From: Hydractinia symbiolongicarpus
Taxonomy: Eukaryota > Cnidaria > Hydrozoa > Anthoathecata > Hydractiniidae
DNA length: 60,000 bases
Reading direction: 5' to 3'
Assembly: GCF_029227915.1 (NCBI RefSeq)
Contig: NC_079876.1
Coordinates: 28,681,828-28,741,827 of the forward strand
Below, piece after piece: positions 11,894 through 23,380 of this stretch. The notes below the pieces were generated by a model that was given only the letters and a program-made list of their open reading frames with translations, was not told where the DNA came from and searched no databases. The translations under genes and the position numbers were made by a program. Within the stretch, counting starts at the first letter, position 1, and each line of letters opens with the position of its first letter.

Positions 11894-13149
11894 TTAGTCC
11901 AAAATGAGGTTATAGTTTAAGTAAAGCTTTCACATGAGATGAAGGTCATAATGTTTAATAAACGCTAAATCAGGTATTTACAGCTAACTCTAAATTCATA
12001 CCTAAAGAAGAAAAAAATGAATACAAAGAAACGAATAATCCAGAACAGAAAAGATTGGACACTCAAAAGATTGCGTCGCAGTTTTATTAACTAGTGTATA
12101 AATAGCTTTAAAACTTCTTTGGTCATCAAAATAGAGTTGTTATGCCAGTCACCATTTTTGTGATATTAAAATCAATTTCCTAACGAGAGCCTAATTGTAA
12201 TTGGTGCGAATGCAATTAAGCATATAATGGAATGAATAACAGTCATGTTATGGAACCAATGATATATGACTTGTCGGTTTTTTTTTCCAAAGATCGTTTT
12301 TAAAGTTGTTGTTTGATAATGTTAGACATATAATGATATACAGTCACAAGCTTTTGGAACCAGTGATGACTTTTTTCGTTTTATTCCAATGATCATTTTC
12401 AGGGTTGTTGCCAGACAGATAAAAATTAATGTTATTTTAGATCTTGGTAGCAGCTTTTGAGAATATTTTTTTGAGAAACTTAAATTTAATATTTTTTCGT
12501 TTGCTTTTGTTTACCTTCTGCTTTCCTTCCTATGTGAAATTTCTGGATAAATAAAGCTAGTACTGTCCCTCAAGAAGGAGATTGCTGTCGACACAAGGTC
12601 AACAGAAATCGCAAGAAATCTAAGTGCATGTCACAAAGAGGAAACATTAATCCACGCAATCATCTTCACAGTTACCTCAAGGATACAAGAAGTTTATAAA
12701 CAAGGAATTTAATATGGCAATTTTTGTAAATGAGTGGAGAAAGAAAAGAAAGAATTTTTACGAGAAGCGGAAGTTATTAACTAAGTCATTGTGATGGTTG
12801 AAATTATTTGCGTCCATTGTTTACGCGAAAAAATGTTTTAGAAGGCAAAACATTTTCTTGTACTTCTGAAATTCCGCAATTTTAATCTGTGCTAACGAGA
12901 GCACGAAATTTACGTGAAAGCAATTTTGTATAATTCTTTGAATGTTATCTAGTATAAGCTGCCCTCCAATAGAATTCGCCTGCTTTATAAACATCTTGCG
13001 TGGTAAAAATGTTTCTAACTGTTTGACATTCACTGAGCTTTTTTTTTGCACGTAAAAACACCCCTAATATGATTTCATTGCCATTTCCTCAAAAAAGGAG
13101 GAATGTTTCTAAATGAATTAAAGGGAACTAGTCTGTGGCTGTAGATAAA

Positions 13150-13345
13150 TTCACAGTTTTTCCCGTCCTTTATTTACCGCGTTTCGTGTGCCTCACTACT
13201 GCAGTTACCATTCTGCGTGACAGACAATATATGTGGGTATTGTAAATAAATAAATCCACGGGTTCGCTCGTTTTTTATTTATCGCATTTCGTGTTGCTGT
13301 TTGACACAATTTTCCTCTTTGGCACAAATAGACAGACGGAATACG
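13150..13345 (+). repeat. Dispersed hairpin element, copy 2 (double)
   Basis: Two adjacent partial copies. Each has a CCCGTCC- or CGGGTTCGCTCGT-type start, then TTTATTTA(C/T)CGC(G/A)TTTCGTG, then a GACAGAC(G/A)-type end. They are related to 5128-5245 and 22880-22965. Confidence 0.5.
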
Positions 13346-14257
13346 GATATTATTAAAGAGATTTTAAAGATGGAAATGACATGTATAGACTGTGTCGGCA
13401 AAAATATCAAAACCTTCTGTCAACCTCAGTAGTTATTGACATCACTTTTAACTTCACTGAAAGAATCTGAACTACTTATCCCCAAGGTTATAAAATTTTT
13501 GCTATCAATTTAAATTTTTCAAGTATTACTGACGACGGCCTAAACTCCTGACAGACCTATCCACTGGATAGAAAAATATTATATCATACGGAAACCTGAA
13601 TTTCAATCAGGCCATAAGGATCGCAAATGACGTCATATTTGTAAAAAAAAGTTTGTTCTTATGAAGGCTGTTACTCCTGAAATTAAACTTGGTATTTATA
13701 GATACTGGAGGTAAAAAAAATTATGACGTCATAGAGATCAGAAATTACGGCATTTCGGTGGGACGGTATTTTCTTTAAATCTCATCTGTTGGCCCTAATG
13801 ACCCATCTCCTTAGCAACACCATAGCAACTATACCTAGTAACGGACATAACCAATACAACATCTTACAATATTTATGCATTTAAGTCAACACATTTTAAA
13901 ATTTACAAAGAATTACTGCTGTTTGTAAAAGGCAATACCCCTCGTAAAGTATATAAAAATGGTTCCTTTTTTCTATTAAAAGTTAGGAAAATTCATTTAA
14001 TTGTATGTAACCTTGTTTACAGGGTGTTTTTAATCGTAAAGGTTGGAAAAATAAAATACGCAGATTCATGTTACATCTGTACAAGGTACACGCAGCCGTA
14101 AAACCAAATGCGTTTTTTTGACAGAGTTCATTTCAAAAGATAAATTAGTTACAGAATAATCCATAAACCTTAGCTCTGAGATTAGAATGCTTTAACTAAT
14201 TACTTGCCATTTTTAAAAGTCTTCATCATTAATTTTCACTGTAAAGGACCCATCGCC

Positions 14258-14330
14258 ATCAACCTCGTCCCCAGGACTATTTGCTTCTCAACGGCACCGC
14301 GCTTTCTGATAATTCTAGCAGTAAAAGGTA
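14258..14330. repeat. CCTCGTCCCCAG dispersed repeat, copy 1
   Basis: It contains CAACCTCGTCCCCAGGACT followed by a CTTCTCAACGG segment. Related strings occur at about 22997-23040 and, inverted, at 58190-58256. This is an interspersed repeat with no coding content. Confidence 0.4.
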
Positions 14331-14839
14331 CTGGGGTCGAGCTTGCATCACCATAAAAGTGGAAAATTAAACCCTAAGACCTTGTGCAGTGCGGTAGTCA
14401 ATGCAAGTGTCACACTTTTGGCAATGAAACGTTCTCATCAAGTTTTCATTATAATGGATAACAGACAAATACTTTTTACTCACGATCTGTCCTACGAATA
14501 AATCTAATTACGCATCTTTTTAAATGTCGTGGTTCTTTACCAACCTTTTATAAAATCAGCATTACATTTTCAGAGGATTTTGGAACTATCGGGATTTAGC
14601 ACTTTTGTATTGAATCAGGAAGTTTTATGGTTGTGATGACATACCAACAAGTGATCTTTTTTCTTGAGAAACTATTTTAAAGAATTCATCAGGCAACTTT
14701 TACGTTGGATCATTACCCAAACTTTTTTCTCATAATTTGCAGTTTGCGAATGAAGAGTCATTTATGATATTTTTATTTTAAGGCAATTTGAAATGACAAG
14801 GGATTTAAAATGATCAATCTGAGCATTAATAGTCACTAA

Positions 14840-16774
14840 ATGTTGAATCATTATGGGGGAAAGAGTGCCTTAAACTTAACCTTTACGTATGTGAGGTACA
14901 GGCCACCTGGAGTTAGTGATTTTCAGAGTACTGAAACCTTTTTACTCATTTTAAACAATGTTTTAACAAACTCCTCCCAAAATAGAACTTTGATCTTAGG
15001 ATATTTTAACTGCAACATGCTTTCAAAATATGCTCTTTCCTCCATAATAAAGGAATTATGCTTCACTCTTTCCCTAAAAGTCAACAGGTCGTACAGAAAA
15101 TAGTAGCGCTTTTATTGACTTAATTCTTTCTAACAATTCTTGTATTTCTAAAATTAGTGTCATGGGTTTAAGCATCTGTGATCACAATTTATTTTATGTA
15201 ATCAAAAAATTGAACCTAAAACTACAGGGTTCATGCCTAAAAGAACTTCACTAAAGAAAAAAACGTATCCTAAGAAGTTAGATAAAAATTTAGTCATATT
15301 TAAATAATTATGATGTCCCTTTAAAAATACATAAATTTCGCGGTCGTGTTGAGGCATGTGTTAATAAAAGCCATCCATATCATAAAACGGAAAGCATTAA
15401 AAACAAAATCCATCATAGACTGAGATCAAACACAAAAAAGAACCAGGTAATAGAACTCCAAAATTCATTTAAAAAGGAAAAAAAATGGACTTCCACAACA
15501 GGCCAAAAAACTTTGGAAAATTCTAAAAAAATTGATTCCTGAACAGACAATCTACCTCAGCAAAACGAGTAGTCCAAAACGATGGTACAAAAACATCTCA
15601 TATTTAATTCATTTTTTGAGACCAAAAACTAGTTACTTCACTAAAACGCGATTGGTTCGCAGCTGCTAAAAGCAGGATTGCCAGTTGTTTCAAAAAATCT
15701 TATTTACTGGTTATGTACCTAAATGCTGGAAGACTAAAAAATCTCGCCTATTTTAAAAAGTGGCAATAATACAGATCCTTTAAATTAAAGGCATATCTCC
15801 ATTCTTCCGAAGCCTTTAACACTTGTTAATCGTAAAATTTTGTTACAAAAACTATGGTGTTTTGGTTCAGAAATGCTGTTTTTAACTGGTTCGAGTCTTA
15901 CTAAACGGCTGAATGCAGCTGACTCTTGTAAACGACACAAGATCAGATCTGCATCTTGAAGACTTTCGCAGGGTGCCGCAGGGATCTGTGTTAGCCCCTG
16001 TTTTTCTTTTGTATACTGATGACCTGAAATTCGTCATCAATTCAAATAACCACCATCTATATGCAAATGATACAATAATTCTTTCACGTCATAAAAAATT
16101 GGTCTCGCAGGTCGAGTTAGAACTTTTGCAATTCGACCTCTGGCGGAATAATAACAAAATGACTATAATACACACAAAACTGAATAAATATTTTTCGGCA
16201 ACCACGTCATTTAAAAAAAGTTGAGAAGAAAACCATTAGCTATTCCTTTGAAAAGGATCGAAAAAGTTAAATATCTGGGGGTAATATTTAATCAAAGAAT
16301 TTAATGGAAAGGGCATGTTAATGAGTATTCCAAAGTATTTTTAAATTAGAACCATTGCATCTTTTGTCTCCTCACACTAAAAACCTTTTAATTAATGTAC
16401 TTGTCCATGCCATATTTCAACTACTGCTCCTCGGCATGGGCTTGTGCCACTCAAGGTTAAATGAAAAAACTAGAAAACAGATGTTCGTATGTTCCTTGAA
16501 AAAGAGAGGGAATTTTCATTGAATAATTTACTCATAAAAAACGATGCCGTATTACTTTTCAAAGCCATTACTCCTGATCACATGTGCTCAAAATTTATTC
16601 TGGAAAAACACTGCCACAATGACCAAACAGAGCTGTAAAAGTGTGGAAAAATTTTCCAGACCAAGCGACCTGTATTGGAAGTCTGTTTTCTTAAAGACTT
16701 TCATCTCTAATGTATTTTGCAAATTCCAATGGAGATCATTTCCTTATTTTTATTTTCTTCTTTTTATTTTTTAA
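14840..16774 (+). mobile_element. Decayed LINE (non-LTR) retrotransposon
   Basis: Pieces in different frames fit one LINE in order. Near 14880-15030 is an endonuclease-like stretch (RPPGVSD..., and a worn GDFN motif read as GYFNCNML). Near 15505-15620 is a KLWKILKKLIP linker typical of the region before the reverse transcriptase. At 15913-16224 is the RT core with VPQGSVLAPVFLLY. About 16540-16700 holds a C-terminal tail. The catalytic YADD box reads YAND, so one catalytic aspartate is lost, and several stops and frameshifts separate the parts. It is a dead copy. Confidence 0.7.
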
Positions 16775-18720
16775 TTTTCGCAGATTAAAATACAATATTT
16801 TACAGCGTTTGATATGTCTATGGTTTGATGGTCTGAGGTTTATCAGTATTTTTTGTTTTAGTGGCCCCTAGATAAGTGGAAACAATCTATAGGTTTTTGT
16901 GATTTTCTGGGATAGCGACTTCAAATATTTATCATTAGTAGAAATATTATTATTTGTGTTCCACAGGGGCGTTTCACAAAATTGAAGGAAGTTCATTCAT
17001 TTCTCGGAGAGAGGAGGGTGTGGAAAGGGAGGGGGAGGACTTAAAAGTTGAGCATTTCCGCGCTTTGTTAAGCCGAGATGTTGTGGCGTGTATCGAGTTT
17101 ACTTTCGTGGACAATCGCATTTGTTTACAAAGACCCGCGAATTGTGCATTTTCAAAACTTCTTACTGTGTGGAGTAGGTGCTTGTTTTGGTTTGACCAGT
17201 TTTTCTTGAGCTAGCTAGGTAAATCTCTATATTTTAATTATTAATTGGCACATTACTTCTAGGATGATATAGTTAGATAGAGAGGAGGAAGAGGCGTGTT
17301 ATTGTGCAAAACGGCGCTTTCTTAAATCCACTGATTTTTGTTCATGCATGAAAAGAGAAAACCTCTAACTAAAGTGTTGTAGAACTTTATTAAGTATATA
17401 TAGCTAGATGTATTTGTTAAGTATATTATATCAAATGTAATTTATAGCTAACCACAGTAAGAAGGTTAAAATTTAATTTTTATTTTTTCAACTTTTATTA
17501 TTTAATAATTTTGTTAGCTAGTACATCGACTGACTTCTTCAGTATCGCTTATAATATACAATAATAATAGTTAAAAGTATTTAATATCTAAAGTAAATCA
17601 TTATGGTCAAGCTGCATTAAAACAGAACTTTTACTGTGACGGATGTTTGTGGACAGACATACAAAAAACTGTGGCTATGTGTGTCGCAAACTTTCCGGTT
17701 TTATAAAATTAAAATCCTCTTAAGGTTTATTAGAGGTCACACCTGGCCTACTCTTGTGTGAAAAAACATTTTTTTCTTTTCTGTCTTAATCCTGAAACAA
17801 ATTTTACTGTTTTAGTGACGGACGTACGGAAACAAATTTCTCTAAAATTAAGGTCTGAAAATTACACTCAAGAGACTTTCTTCAAGATTTGAGTCTTGAA
17901 CTACATTCTTAAACATGTGAAGCATTGCCAAGACCAAAAAATATATGAAAGACTGAGTTTTACCAGAAAATTTTTTAATAATGTCGGAAAACAAAAAACA
18001 AGGTTATATATATATAATTATCTTCTGACCTATCTGTAACTTTAATTATTTGCTTATTATGGCACCTGCATAGATTTTTTAAATATATATATAAACTCAA
18101 TGTACAGGTTGGTGTATACCAACAAATTTTAAACAGAGATTTTCAGGGAAAGCTACGAAACACGTGATTCCGCAATTACGGTATTGATTAGCTCCCAATA
18201 ATTGGTATAATGCAATAGCAAAATCCATTACGCTTGAAGTGAAAGTTTTTATTTTCTGTTACTTTTCTTGTATATCATTCCTTTAAAATTTTTAAGAATC
18301 AATTCTCAAATAAATATATATTTTGTTTGTTTTGGATCAAATAAACCAGAGAATAAATTTCTTAGTAAGAAAATGGTTTGGAAAATGGTCCATTTAGTAT
18401 GCGTAAAGTTATTATCAAACTCATTGTCTGATGACTTAAAATATTGGACCGAAGACCCTCTTTCTTATTTTTCATGTCAGTCATGGTGTTTATGGAATCC
18501 TGTATTTGGAGGTTTTCCTTTACTATGTATGGCACCATTTGCAGTTTTTCTGTAGTACATATTAAGACTACCAGTCTTTCCATTCAAGAGTGTGCTATCA
18601 TACTCACATGCCTCCATACATACCTGACATATAGAATTTGGTGTGCTATTTTAATTATTTATATTTTAATTGTTTATCACGCTTCTAAAAATTATATTTG
18701 TAGGTAAACTAACTGCAGAA
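16775..18720. other. Intergenic, no gene recognised
   Basis: AT-rich sequence with short unconnected frames only. None shows a known domain, and none has a splice-consistent partner that I could find. Confidence 0.4.
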
Positions 18721-19213
18721 TTAAAGATTCAAATGCTTGCAAGTCTGACAAAAAATTGAGTTACTACCAACCCCTTTCCTGCAAACTCTACAAGGCCACT
18801 TTCCAACTACAAGGTCACACTTGGCTGCAATGCTACTAATCATGACTTTAGACTTTGCTGTGTTCACCCTTAGCCCTTTCTCTTCTAGTCCTTTCTTCCA
18901 CTTCTCAAACTTTTCAACTAATTCTTCCATCGACTCTGCTATGAGAACCAAATCATCTGCATACAATATAACTCCCATGGACAATCTGTTCTGAACTCCA
19001 TCGACAGTGCAGGGCTTCTAAGACTAGAACAAACAACAAAGGGCTAAGTACAGAACCCTGCTGTACACCAATATTTACACTAAATTTATCACTAAGTGAA
19101 TCGTTAATCCTGACAAGACTTTTAGCATTGCCGTACATAGACTGTACCATCGTAACTAGCCACTCATCCACACCTAATCTTCTCATAGCCCACCAAATAA
19201 CTTTAAGTGGCAC
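18721..19213 (-). pseudogene. LINE reverse-transcriptase fragment, frameshifted
   Basis: Read on the minus strand from 19213, it gives an RT palm region with GVQQGSVLSPLLFVLVLEAL. After a frame change near 18955-18985 it continues with the intact catalytic box YADDLVLIAES, a thumb-like helix region (KVMISS) and a zinc-binding tail with CRVCRKGVGSNSIFCQTC. Both ends are missing. It belongs to a different LINE lineage from the element at 14.8-16.8 kb: that one has worn catalytic residues, while here they are intact. Confidence 0.75.
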
Positions 19214-19553
19214 TCTTTCCTTTTCTTTGTTAAGTTTAAAAATTTAGAAGCTGCCACAGTGTGCGAATATAGCCACAGCAGTTATTTGTCGATGCTAAAA
19301 ATGGTGAAATATGAGGGTTTCGTTGGACATTAATGTATGATGTAATGCTTTTAAAAGGCTGGTGCAGAGCAGCGTTGATGCTAGACATGATACCTGTCTT
19401 TCTTTTTTGATGTTTGTCCTGCTTTTGTAACCCTGCCTATTTAGCGTGCTATTGCAAAAGGAAAAAATATTGACTTTAATTTACTAGACCATACGTTGAT
19501 GTTTGCGCTACACATTGGAAGAATATCATGAAAACAAACTTTAGTTAGTCGGT
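19214..19553. other. Spacer, no gene recognised
   Basis: A 340-base gap between the LINE fragment and the Copia element. I see nothing identifiable in it. Confidence 0.4.
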
Positions 19554-19558
19554 GAATT

Positions 19559-19836
19559 TGTTGAAATATAAACTTTATATATTTGCAGAGTTGCTTCGAC
19601 TGCTCCAATAACTTTATGACTCTATGACTCTAAAATTTACAAGACGTTCTCCTATTTATATATTAAAGATAAGATACTTTAGAATGTTCTAGTATATTCC
19701 AGATGTTCTATATTTACTAATAGTAGTTTCTAGTATAGTTATCTTATTTCTGGAATATTCTCCAATGTCCCTTATATTTCTAGATAGTACACAAGGTTCT
19801 AGAATGTTCTTGCGGCAAGAGTGCCTATTTTCAACA
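19559..19836 (-). repeat. Copia 3' LTR
   Basis: The downstream LTR in the element's own direction. It has TG...CA ends, is 278 bp, and is near-identical to the LTR at 22472-22749. Confidence 0.93.
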
Positions 19837-19849
19837 CTCCTCCTCACTC
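19837..19849 (-). promoter_or_regulatory. Polypurine tract of the Copia element
   Basis: Directly next to the 3' LTR, the minus strand reads GAGTGAGGAGGAG. This purine run sits where plus-strand DNA synthesis is primed in LTR elements. Confidence 0.65.
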
Positions 19850-19945
19850 GCAGTCCGTAAGGTTCTTCAATCCGATCATCGTTCGCAACTTATCAAACTG
19901 TACTCGTCCGATTCCTTTCGTCATTATATCTGCGATCATATCTCC
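19844..19945 (-). pseudogene. RNase H C-terminal remnant
   Basis: In another frame from the gag-integrase ORF, the minus strand encodes about 33 residues with DMIADIMTKGIGRVQFDKL and ends in a TGA close to the polypurine tract. This matches the end of Copia RNase H (D-x-x-A-D-x-x-T-K-x). With the early end of the long ORF, it shows an internal deletion that joined the start of the RT region to the last codons of RNase H. Confidence 0.75.
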
Positions 19946-22284
19946 ACTTTGATTGCTTTAGAAAATGTATTTGGATCTTCTTCTTGAGTGATGTATACCC
20001 ATTCTCCGTAACGATCAGGAGGCCGTCGTTCTCTTACTTGTCGCTCTTGCTCCTCCTGTATTTGATTATCTGTGTTTTCTTCACGAGGTTGTAATTCGAT
20101 CTCTATTTTTGGTTCGTCTATGTCACGGTCGTCTTTCAATTCACCACAGATTTCATTGAATGTCACATTTCGGCTGTAAAAGACTCTCTTCTTGTCGTTG
20201 TCATATAGACGATATCCCTTGATTCCATCACCGTATCCAAGAAATACACTCTTCCTGGTTTTTGAATCAAGTTTCTTTCTTTCATCTTTTGGTACGTGAG
20301 CATACGCATCACATCCGAAAATTCGTAGATTTTCGACATTTGGTTTCTTTCCAGTTAATACTTCAAAGGGTGTCTTCCCTTTAACTGCTGTCGTTGGACA
20401 TCGGTTACGAAGGTACGTTGCTGTAGCCAAGGCTTCGGCACAAAATCGTTTTGGTAACTTTGAATCTGCTAACATTGATCTTACAGATTCCACGAGTGTT
20501 CTGTTCATCCTCTCTGCAACTCCATTTTGTTGCGGTGTTTTCGGAATTGTCAACTCATGATGAATACCTTCTTTCTTCAAATAGTCTTCGAACTCTTTGG
20601 ATGTATATTCTCCACCATTGTCAGTTCTAAACGTTTTTATCTGAATTCCAGTCGATTTTTCCACAGTTGCTTTCCATTCTTTAAAATTCTCAAACACTTC
20701 ACTTTTGTGTTTCATGACATATACCCATACGTATCTTGATTTATCGTCAATGAATGTAACAAAATATTCTGCACCACTAAGTGATTTTGTTTCTATCTTT
20801 CCACAAACGTCGCTATGGATTATACCAAGGAGATTTTTCGATCGATCTCCTCCTGTCTTCGGAAACGGTATTTTGCTTTGTTTCCCATCAATGCACGGTT
20901 CACAAAATGTCGGTTTCTTTGTTGCATCATAATCAAACCCTTTAACAAGTTTGTCCCTTGCCAATCGTTTAAGATTCTGCACACCGAGATGACCGTATCT
21001 TCTATGCCAAATTTCTTCCTTTGTTGTAGCGTTATTATCACATTTCATAACTGTGTGATTCTTCTTATTTCTCAATCCATTACAGTTGAGATGGTAAAGG
21101 TTGCCATGCTTTGTTGCTGTACCAATGATTCCGTGTTTCGCATCCACGATGTCACATTTGAAATCTTCAAACTGAAACTTCTTTCCATTTGTTGCAGCTT
21201 TTGATACACTAAGTAAATTGTACGAAAGTTGTGGTACAAATAAGACATCAGATAACTTGCATACAACGTTTCTGTTTTCTGAAATGTTCATTTCCAAGGT
21301 TACTGTTCCTTTTCCAATTGCTTGTACTGAATATCCATCACCGACAGTGATATCTTGTGGTATTTCAAGTGACGAAATTTCTTCGAACAATTCCTCTTCA
21401 TTACACATGTGACATGTTGCGCCTGAATCAACTATCCAGTTACTTTTTCCTTTGACTGCCAAAGTATTTTCAGCAACTAAACTGATGATTTCTTCGTCAT
21501 CATCTTCTTCTTCTTCAGCCGTACACACATTTTGCGGCTTCATTCGATTTTTACCGTACGTCGAAGGAGTCTGTCTCTCGAACTTCTTCGTTAATTCTTT
21601 GCAATATCGTTTCACATGACCAATCTTTCCACAGTGATAACATCTGGGTCCCTTTCTTGGCTTTCCATGATTCGATGTCATTGCTTTGACATTCGTTTCC
21701 AAAGTGTCCTTATCTTTCCGCTTGCTTTCCTCGTGTAACAATCGTTCAGTTACGACTTCAAGCTTCGGTACTTCAGCACTAGCCTCCAGAGCTGTAACTA
21801 GCATATCATACGAGTCTGGTAAGCTTGCTAACAAATGAACAACTTTACTTTCATCATCCAACGGGTCTCCAATAATTGCAAGTTCATCGAAAATTTCTGT
21901 CAAAGCTTTAACGTGCTTTTGAACAGATTGCTCATCTTTCAACTTCAAGTCATACAACTTCCTGCGTAGTGTCAATTTATTACTCCATGTCTTCTTTTGG
22001 AACTGGTCTGCCAACTTCTTCCAAACCTCAGTAGGATCTTCTGGATCTGGTCCAAGCAGGTATAACAGCGTTGGTTCCACCGACAAAACAATCGTTGCTA
22101 ACGCACGATCTCTACGCAAATTAAATTTCGGAATTTCTCTTTCTTCAGTTGGAGCATTTTCTCTTCCATCAACAATTCCCCAAAGTCCATCTTTGATTAA
22201 CGCCATTCTACACTGTACCTTCCAGGTAGCATAGTTTGTTCCATTCAATGGTTTTATCAATACTTTGGTGCTTTCCATCGCCAT
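19936..22284 (-). CDS. Copia Gag-protease-integrase polyprotein (lacks RT)
   Basis: A single uninterrupted frame of 782 residues from the ATG at 22284. Residue numbers here are approximate. The Gag region with the LNGTNYATWK start covers about 1-210. A CCHC zinc knuckle (CYHCGKIGHVKRYC) is near 215-228, the aspartic protease active site DSGATCHMC near 286, and the integrase HHCC zinc domain (HRRYGHLG ... CEPC) near 427-464. The integrase core has DDE residues near 492, 555 and 591, the last two 35 residues apart, in the DNGGEY and NGVAERMNR motifs. The frame stops just after EDPNTFSKAI, the usual first motif of Copia RT. The coding part is intact, so Gag and integrase could still be made. Confidence 0.92.
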   Translation of the reverse strand: MAMESTKVLIKPLNGTNYATWKVQCRMALIKDGLWGIVDGRENAPTEEREIPKFNLRRDRALATIVLSVEPTLLYLLGPDPEDPTEVWKKLADQFQKKTWSNKLTLRRKLYDLKLKDEQSVQKHVKALTEIFDELAIIGDPLDDESKVVHLLASLPDSYDMLVTALEASAEVPKLEVVTERLLHEESKRKDKDTLETNVKAMTSNHGKPRKGPRCYHCGKIGHVKRYCKELTKKFERQTPSTYGKNRMKPQNVCTAEEEEDDDEEIISLVAENTLAVKGKSNWIVDSGATCHMCNEEELFEEISSLEIPQDITVGDGYSVQAIGKGTVTLEMNISENRNVVCKLSDVLFVPQLSYNLLSVSKAATNGKKFQFEDFKCDIVDAKHGIIGTATKHGNLYHLNCNGLRNKKNHTVMKCDNNATTKEEIWHRRYGHLGVQNLKRLARDKLVKGFDYDATKKPTFCEPCIDGKQSKIPFPKTGGDRSKNLLGIIHSDVCGKIETKSLSGAEYFVTFIDDKSRYVWVYVMKHKSEVFENFKEWKATVEKSTGIQIKTFRTDNGGEYTSKEFEDYLKKEGIHHELTIPKTPQQNGVAERMNRTLVESVRSMLADSKLPKRFCAEALATATYLRNRCPTTAVKGKTPFEVLTGKKPNVENLRIFGCDAYAHVPKDERKKLDSKTRKSVFLGYGDGIKGYRLYDNDKKRVFYSRNVTFNEICGELKDDRDIDEPKIEIELQPREENTDNQIQEEQERQVRERRPPDRYGEWVYITQEEDPNTFSKAIKVEI

Positions 22285-22457
22285 TTGTTCCGTATTCAAC
22301 TAATCCGGATAATCCGTTTCAGGTTTCCACAATACGATTTTTCGTGCGAACTTTACACCAATCCAAACCAAAATCAAAACAAACTCGTCGGACACACAAG
22401 ATGGCTTCTTCTTCTTGAATATTATTTCTGTAAATATTCAATCTTCTTGGGCATAGA

Positions 22458-22471
22458 CTGGGCCCATAACC
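22458..22471 (-). promoter_or_regulatory. Primer binding site (initiator tRNA-Met anticodon arm)
   Basis: Touching the 5' LTR, the plus strand reads CTGGGCCCATAACC, which equals the anticodon stem-loop of animal initiator tRNA-Met. The element RNA therefore reads GGTTATGGGCCCAG and can pair with it. Priming from an internal tRNA fragment is known for Drosophila copia. Confidence 0.75.
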
Positions 22472-22749
22472 TGTTGAAATGTAAACTTTATATATTTGCA
22501 GAGTTGCTTCGACTGCTCCAATAACTTTATGACTCTATGACTCTAAAATTTACAAGACGTTCTCCTATTTATATATTAAAGATAAGATACTTTAGAATGT
22601 TCTAGTATATTCCAGATGTTCTATATTTACTAATAGTAGTTTCTAGTATAGTTATCTTATTTCTGGAATATTCTCCAATGTCCCTTATATTTCTAGATAG
22701 TACACAAGGTTCTAGAATGTTCTTGCGGCAAGAGTGCCTATTTTCAACA
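22472..22749 (-). repeat. Copia 5' LTR
   Basis: The upstream LTR in the element's direction, 278 bp, and presumably carrying its promoter. It is flanked by the GAATT duplication at 22750-22754. Confidence 0.93.
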
Positions 22750-22754
22750 GAATT

Positions 22755-23380
22755 CTGGCTCTTTCTGTATTGTGGGAGGAATTAAAGTAGTATTCTTTTC
22801 TATTGATTTTTTTAATATCTATTTAATATCTATATTAAAATACCTGTGTAAGTTTGTCATGCAAAATGGTAACTTAGCTGCACAAGTAGCAAGACGACGC
22901 AATGCAGAAAAAAGGACGGGCGAACCCGTTGATTTTTCCACGGGCTAAAGACTAGTTTCTTAATAAAAAATATATCCATCTACTGAGTAAATTAGGCAAC
23001 CTCGTCCCCAAGGATTGTTGAGAACAAGGTTGGCAATGCTCACTTGAGCATCATACCCCGCCAAGGTCGACAAGTTATAGATCAATAATTTTTAAAAGAA
23101 ATCAGGCACATCTGCTGCTAATATATTATTTTTTGTTTGTTTTATTGCTTAGACGGCTATTATATCATGTTGAATTATTTTTTTTAAAATAACAAATCAT
23201 TTGTACAGAGATCGATGTGCGCTACTGAAATACTACGTATAGGGTCACGTGCCACTAAAAAGGACTGGAGCTACTAGTCTAGTTTTAACGAACAAGAAGA
23301 TCGAAGCAGCCATCAAGGCATTATCTGGGGTTACATGAACTTATAACAAACAGTGAATATGTGATTGGAAATTTCTTATT
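22755..23380. other. Intergenic with repeat copies
   Basis: No gene. It holds an inverted copy of the hairpin element (22880-22965) and a copy of the CCTCGTCCCCA repeat (about 22997-23080). Confidence 0.45.
22880..22965 (-). repeat. Dispersed hairpin element, copy 3
   Basis: On the minus strand it reads AGCCCGTGG, AAAAATCAACGGG, TTCGCCCGTCC, CGCATTGCGTCGTCTTGC and ACTTGTG in order, matching 5128-5245. The palindromic CCCGTGG/CCACGGG core is best kept here. Confidence 0.55.

Larger units (their letters stand above)
11237..14839. other. Intergenic, repeats only
   Basis: No frame here looks like a host gene. It holds a fragment of the GTTCGAGTTA element (11812-11893), a double copy of the hairpin element (13150-13345) and a copy of the CCTCGTCCCCAG repeat (near 14260). 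Confidence 0.45.
19554..22754 (-). mobile_element. Copia (Ty1) LTR retrotransposon with internal RT deletion
   Basis: A complete insertion read on the minus strand. It has two 278-bp LTRs (19559-19836 and 22472-22749) starting TGTTG and ending CAACA, flanked by the 5-bp target duplication GAATT (19554-19558 and 22750-22754). The LTRs differ, by my reading, at one base only (tenth position, A versus G), so the insertion is young. The order gag, protease, integrase is that of Copia/Ty1 elements. The reverse transcriptase and nearly all of RNase H are absent, so this copy cannot copy itself unaided. Confidence 0.93.

Noticed and set aside
13620-13735. Two TGACGTCA (CRE-like) palindromes about 100 bases apart
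   Set aside because: There is no gene nearby to regulate, and 8-base palindromes arise easily in repeats.
16954-17214. 86-codon plus-strand frame
   Set aside because: The first codon is GTG, there is no domain, and no splice partner was found. Probably chance.
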